Source: a bacterium
Lineage (GTDB): Bacteria; Ratteibacteria; UBA8468; B48-G9; JAFGKM01
Assembly: GCA_021157805.1 (NCBI GenBank)
Contig: JAGGVW010000130.1
Coordinates: forward strand, 1 to 10,163
Direction of reading: 5' to 3'
Length of the DNA stretch: 10,163 nt
The position numbers were made by a program, and so were the translations under genes. The notes beneath the pieces are model-generated. The model was given only the letters and a program-made list of their open reading frames with translations, was not told the DNA's origin and searched no databases. Below are positions 6,531 to 10,163 of this stretch, piece by piece. Position 1 is the first letter of the stretch, and each line of letters opens with the position of its first letter.

Positions 6531-6871
6531 GAGATTCAAAACTCTATCTGAAAGATATTTTAGAAGCAATAGAAGCGATAGAGGAATTTGTAAAAGATAT
6601 AGATTTTGAGACATTTAAGAGAGATGATATGAGGTCAAGTGCAGTAATAAGAAAATTTGAAATTATTGGAGAAGCAACAAGAAATATTCCTGATAACATT
6701 AAACAAAAATATTCTTCTATTCCATGGAAAGATATATCAGGGATGAGAGACCGACTAATTCATTTCTATTTTGGTATAAAATATGAACTCGTTTGGGATA
6801 CAATAAAAATAGATATACCTGTTTTAAAATCCCAAATTAAAAAAATTTTAGAAAACTTACAGAGAGAATAA
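6527..6871 (+). CDS. hepT: HepT-like HEPN-domain RNase toxin (DUF86)
   Basis: This is a 114-aa all-helical HEPN protein of the DUF86/HepT family. The active-site motif RX4HXY is intact: Arg74, His79 and Tyr81 in GMRDRLIHFYFGI. Upstream, KFEIIGEATRNIP (43-55) is the typical second-helix segment of HepT proteins. Characterised members are dimeric ribonucleases that stop growth by cutting RNA; the motif tyrosine is the site AMPylated by MntA. It overlaps mntA by 4 nt and ends 2 nt before res. The reading frame is full length with no disabling change visible. That it acts as an RNase here is inferred from motif and pairing. Confidence 0.9.
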   Translation: MRDSKLYLKDILEAIEAIEEFVKDIDFETFKRDDMRSSAVIRKFEIIGEATRNIPDNIKQKYSSIPWKDISGMRDRLIHFYFGIKYELVWDTIKIDIPVLKSQIKKILENLQRE

Positions 6872-6873
6872 TT

Positions 6874-9800
6874 ATGAAGATAGAAAAATACCTTGTTTTA
6901 AACAAATACCTTCTTTCTCTTTTTGGTGTTGATGATTTTAGAGATTTACAGGAGAAGATGAAAGATACACCAATAGGAACAGATATTGATGGAAGAACTT
7001 ATTTTGTAAATATCTTAAGGTCATCTTTTGATAATATTAAACTTTCAGAAGAGACACTTCTTAGATATGATGTAAATATTCAGAATTATGTAAGGAAAAT
7101 TAATTATAGACGTGAACCTATAACTCTTAAATATTTCCAATACCTTGCGGTACTTTTTACTGAGATTGTCTTAGATAACTTAAAAAATAGAAAACCTGAA
7201 TTTTTGTATAATTTGAATGAATTTCTTCGGGAATATAGACAGAAGGAAAATATTGCTTTTATAGAGAAGTTTTGTGAGTCAGATTTAAATAAACTTGCTT
7301 TCTGGATGGCAACAGGTTCTGGAAAAACATTGATTACACATATAAATTATTATCAGTTTTTTCACTACAAATTGTTTTCTCCAGATAATATTATTCTGAT
7401 TACACCCAACGAAGGACTTTCAAAACAGCACTTTGAGGAATTACAAAAAAGTGGTATTCCTTGCAAATTGTATGAAGGTAGTTTAAGTAGTTATGGGGCA
7501 TTTAGAGACGAAGGTGAAGTTTTAGTTATAGAGATGACAAAGTTTGTAGAAGAGAAAAAAGGTGGTGGTGTAACTCTTCCAGTCAATGTATTTGAAGGTA
7601 GAAACCTTGTTTTTGTAGATGAAGGGCATAAAGGTAAAAAATCAGAAGAGCAGAAGTGGGCAAGATTGAGAAATAAACTTGGTAAAAGTGGCCTTGTTTT
7701 TGAATATAGTGCTACATTTGGACAGATTTTAAGTAAAAAAAACAAAGAAATACTTGAAGAATATGCGAAATCAATTATTTTTAACTACTCATATAAATAT
7801 TTTTATTTAGATGGTTATGGAAAAGATTTCTCTGTAATTAATGTCAGACAGGCAAAATTAAGCGAAAAAGAATTCCAAGAAACAATGTTTATAGCAAATA
7901 TGTTATCTTTTTATGAACAACTTTTAGTTTATGAAGAGAATAAAAAATTAACTAAAGAACATAACCTTGAAAAACCACTCTGGATTTTTGTTGGGACAAC
8001 AGTTACAGGTAAAGAAGAGGAATCAGATGTTATTCAAATTGTAGAATTTATTAAGAAAGTAATGGAGGATGAGAAATGGGTATTTAAAAAGGGAAAGGAT
8101 ATTTTAACTGGAAAAACTTCCTTAAAAGATGAAGATAACAACGATGTATTTGAGAATAAATTTGAGTATCTTGCAAAAAGAGGATTTGAACTTGATGATT
8201 TGTATAAGAAAATTTTTGCAGGAAAAGGGCGTTTTAACATATATGAGTTAAAAAATGCTGTTGGTGAATTTGGCTTAAAGGTTGGAGAAAATGAATATTT
8301 TGGAGTGATAAATATTGGTGATACTTCAGGATTTAAAAAACAACTACAGAAAAATGGAATATCTGTAGAGCAAGATGCTGTATCAGGTTCTCTTTTTGAT
8401 TCAATTAAAAAGGAAAACTCCCCTATAAATATTCTTATTGGTTCAAAAAAATTCATTGAAGGATGGGATACCTGGCGGGTTTCATCAATGGGGCTTTTAA
8501 ACATTGGGAAAGGACAGGGTCCACAGATTATCCAATTATTTGGAAGAGGAGTAAGGTTGAAAGGTAAAGGAATGTCTCTTAAAAGGAGTGATGAGAAAAG
8601 CCCAATTCAGTTTTTAGAAATGCTTAATATTTATGGTATCAAGGCTGATTATTTAGATAAATTTTTAGAAGCAATAAGGAAAGAAGAAGTTGAGTTTGAG
8701 AACATTGAAATACCTGTTATCCCTCAACATGAAAAAAAATGGAAAAATCTTTATACACTTACGAAGGATGAGAAAAAAGAATTTCCAGAAGAAGAAGTTT
8801 TAAAGTTAGAACTTGATGACAGAATTTTCTTTACAATAGACCTTTTGCCAAGATTATCCGTGTATTTAGGGAAAGAAAGAAAATACATAGATGAAGAAAG
8901 AAAGGAAATAAGTATTACTACATCTCAAATTATAGGTCAAGTTCAGGAAATAAGATTGCCTGAAAACATTATAGATTTATTGAATTGGGAAAGAATATGG
9001 GAAGAGATCTGTGATTTTAAAATTACGAAAGGATATTGGAATCTGGTTTTAACAAGAGATGGATTAAAAAATATACTTTTATCAGATAGATATAAAATTT
9101 TGACATTACCTGAGATTTTTGAAGTAAAATCTCATAACAATGTAATTAAAATAGAAGATATAGCAATTCTCATCATCAAGAAATATATAGAACTATTCTA
9201 TAGAAAATATGCAAAACGTTTTGAGATGGAAAATTTATACTACGGAACTGTTGGGAAACAACACATACTTTCTCTCTTTGAAAGACCTGGGAAAAAGTTC
9301 AGTTATACGGTTCAAATTGATAAGAAAGAAAAAAACCTCATTGAAGAAATAAGGAAATTAGCACAGAATTTTAAAAAGTTGATTAGAGAAGATACTAAAA
9401 CTTTACCACGAATTTATTTTGATAAACATCTTTATGTGCCAATTCTCCTTCAAAGTAAAAAAATAAATAAAATTTCACCAACTGGTCTTGTAGAGAGTGA
9501 AAAAGAGTTTATTGTTGGGTTAAAGGAGTATTTAAAAAAGAATAAAAATAAATTTTCAGGAGTTGAGATTTATCTTTTACGGAATTATCCGAAATCTGGT
9601 GTTGGATTTTTTAACCTAAGTGGATTTTATCCTGACTTTATTATGTGGATTAAAACTGGCAGAAAACAATTTATAATTTTTATCGATCCAAAAGGATTAG
9701 AACATACAAAAGGGCTGGATGATGAAAAAATAAAACTTAGTGAGGATATTAAACAATTAGAACAAAAACTCGGAAAAAAGAATGTGATTTTAGAATCTTT

Positions 9801-9957
9801 TATTCTTTCTAAGACCTCTTACGAAAAACTGAAAAAAGGGAGAATTTCTCCTCCTTCAAAAGATGAATATATAAATCATCATGTATTATTTCTGGATGAT
9901 AAAAACTGGTTAGAGAAATTATTTTTGATTGAGGAGGACGGTCCTCCACAGAATTGA
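6874..9957 (+). CDS. res: Type III restriction-modification endonuclease subunit (Res), SF2 helicase-nuclease
   Basis: This 1027-aa protein is the ATP-dependent restriction subunit of the type III system and acts with Mod. The SF2 translocase motifs are in order: Walker A ATGSGKT (146-152, Lys151), motif II DEGH (249-252), motif III SAT (279-281), and motif VI QIIQLFGRGVRL (551-562) with its arginine finger region. The C-terminus carries a PD-(D/E)XK nuclease: FYPDF with Asp921, then FIDPKG with Asp938 and Lys940. The overall length is close to EcoP15I Res (about 970 aa). The frame is intact, so restriction activity is expected. It starts 2 nt after hepT with only a weak AGAGAG ribosome site, suggesting translation coupled to hepT. 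Its last codons hold a GC-rich hairpin, and it ends 7 nt from the convergent phoU. Confidence 0.9.
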   Translation: MKIEKYLVLNKYLLSLFGVDDFRDLQEKMKDTPIGTDIDGRTYFVNILRSSFDNIKLSEETLLRYDVNIQNYVRKINYRREPITLKYFQYLAVLFTEIVLDNLKNRKPEFLYNLNEFLREYRQKENIAFIEKFCESDLNKLAFWMATGSGKTLITHINYYQFFHYKLFSPDNIILITPNEGLSKQHFEELQKSGIPCKLYEGSLSSYGAFRDEGEVLVIEMTKFVEEKKGGGVTLPVNVFEGRNLVFVDEGHKGKKSEEQKWARLRNKLGKSGLVFEYSATFGQILSKKNKEILEEYAKSIIFNYSYKYFYLDGYGKDFSVINVRQAKLSEKEFQETMFIANMLSFYEQLLVYEENKKLTKEHNLEKPLWIFVGTTVTGKEEESDVIQIVEFIKKVMEDEKWVFKKGKDILTGKTSLKDEDNNDVFENKFEYLAKRGFELDDLYKKIFAGKGRFNIYELKNAVGEFGLKVGENEYFGVINIGDTSGFKKQLQKNGISVEQDAVSGSLFDSIKKENSPINILIGSKKFIEGWDTWRVSSMGLLNIGKGQGPQIIQLFGRGVRLKGKGMSLKRSDEKSPIQFLEMLNIYGIKADYLDKFLEAIRKEEVEFENIEIPVIPQHEKKWKNLYTLTKDEKKEFPEEEVLKLELDDRIFFTIDLLPRLSVYLGKERKYIDEERKEISITTSQIIGQVQEIRLPENIIDLLNWERIWEEICDFKITKGYWNLVLTRDGLKNILLSDRYKILTLPEIFEVKSHNNVIKIEDIAILIIKKYIELFYRKYAKRFEMENLYYGTVGKQHILSLFERPGKKFSYTVQIDKKEKNLIEEIRKLAQNFKKLIREDTKTLPRIYFDKHLYVPILLQSKKINKISPTGLVESEKEFIVGLKEYLKKNKNKFSGVEIYLLRNYPKSGVGFFNLSGFYPDFIMWIKTGRKQFIIFIDPKGLEHTKGLDDEKIKLSEDIKQLEQKLGKKNVILESFILSKTSYEKLKKGRISPPSKDEYINHHVLFLDDKNWLEKLFLIEEDGPPQN
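9933..9947. terminator. GC-rich hairpin at the res/phoU convergent junction
   Basis: GGAGGA-CGG-TCCTCC forms a perfect 6-bp stem with a 3-nt loop, standing out in A/T-rich DNA. It overlaps the last codons of res and lies just beyond the phoU stop on the other strand. No T-run follows on either strand, so it is not a canonical intrinsic terminator. It could pause or protect both convergent mRNAs. Confidence 0.35.
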
Positions 9958-9964
9958 AATTATA

Positions 9965-10163
9965 CTAATTTTCATCTTTGTGGTGTTTTATAACTTTGCC
10001 TTCCACCATAAATATTACATCTTCACAGATGTTTGTGGATAAATCGGCTATACGTTCCAAACAACGAGAAATTCTTATTAAATGGATTGAACGTTCAATG
10101 GTGGAAGGGTCAGAACTCATATAAGTAATTAATTCTCTTAAAATTTGGTCTTTTAAATTGTCA
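9965..10163 (-). CDS. phoU: Phosphate transport system regulator PhoU, C-terminal part (runs off right edge)
   Basis: My minus-strand translation gives 65 residues ending at TAG (9967-9965). It contains YMSSDPSTIERSIHLIRISRCLERIADLSTNICEDVIFMVEGKVIKHH. This matches the last helices of the second PhoU domain, including the R-x-LERI-x-D-x-x-xNI-x-ED metal-binding signature. PhoU is a cytoplasmic three-helix-bundle dimer that links the PstSCAB phosphate transporter to the PhoR-type sensor kinase. Full length is about 215-240 aa, so roughly 30% is visible. It converges on the R-M operon with a 7-nt gap. Start and promoter lie outside the window. Confidence 0.92.
   Translation of the reverse strand, partial: DNLKDQILRELITYMSSDPSTIERSIHLIRISRCLERIADLSTNICEDVIFMVEGKVIKHHKDEN

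Noticed and set aside
7491..7745. 84-codon minus-strand ORF inside res
   Set aside because: It lies antisense within the helicase region of an intact, motif-rich gene, is rich in Ser/Pro/Phe as expected for a reverse-strand shadow of Lys/Glu-rich coding DNA, and has no family resemblance.
8034..8504. 156-codon minus-strand ORF inside res
   Set aside because: It has the same shadow composition and is fully contained between helicase motifs of res; no domain is seen.

Overview
The window comes from a low-GC bacterium, with A/T-rich intergenic DNA, many AAA, GAA and ATA codons, and Shine-Dalgarno sites of the AGGAGG type ahead of several genes. The gene families are bacterial: PhoU, BioY, a bacterial-type Asd, an AAG-type glycosylase and a type III restriction-modification pair. 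Nothing in the sequence fixes the phylum. Two genes (rhaB and the glycosylase gene) have a -10-like hexamer only 8 nt before the ATG and no ribosome binding site, so leaderless transcripts are plausible in this organism.

Layout. Positions 1-608 (minus) hold the N-terminal two-fifths or so of a rhamnulokinase-type FGGY kinase, which runs off the left edge. Positions 693-2286 (minus) hold a biotin ECF-transporter S component (bioY) overlapping aspartate-semialdehyde dehydrogenase (asd) by 14 nt; bioY is the upstream gene. A 32-bp gap (2287-2318) separates bioY from a divergent plus-strand 3-methyladenine DNA glycosylase (2319-2912). After a 207-bp leader region comes a tight plus-strand operon of four genes (3120-9957): a long type III Mod methyltransferase, a MntA-like nucleotidyltransferase antitoxin, a HepT-like HEPN RNase toxin, and a type III Res helicase-nuclease. 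Seven bases after the Res stop, the minus strand carries the C-terminus of PhoU (9965-10163), convergent with the operon and cut by the right edge.

How it works together. Mod and Res form a type III restriction-modification system. Mod methylates adenine at an asymmetric site, and Res translocates or signals by ATP hydrolysis and cuts unmodified DNA. The most notable feature is that a complete MNT/HEPN toxin-antitoxin module sits exactly between mod and res. Its junctions are 3 nt, a 4-nt overlap and 2 nt, so all four genes should be made from one mRNA. The motifs needed for HepT RNase activity and for MntA-catalysed AMPylation of HepT are all present. I infer a combined defence unit in which the toxin could stabilise the R-M locus or act as a second, abortive layer if R-M fails. 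The flanking genes are metabolic or housekeeping functions with no evident link to it.
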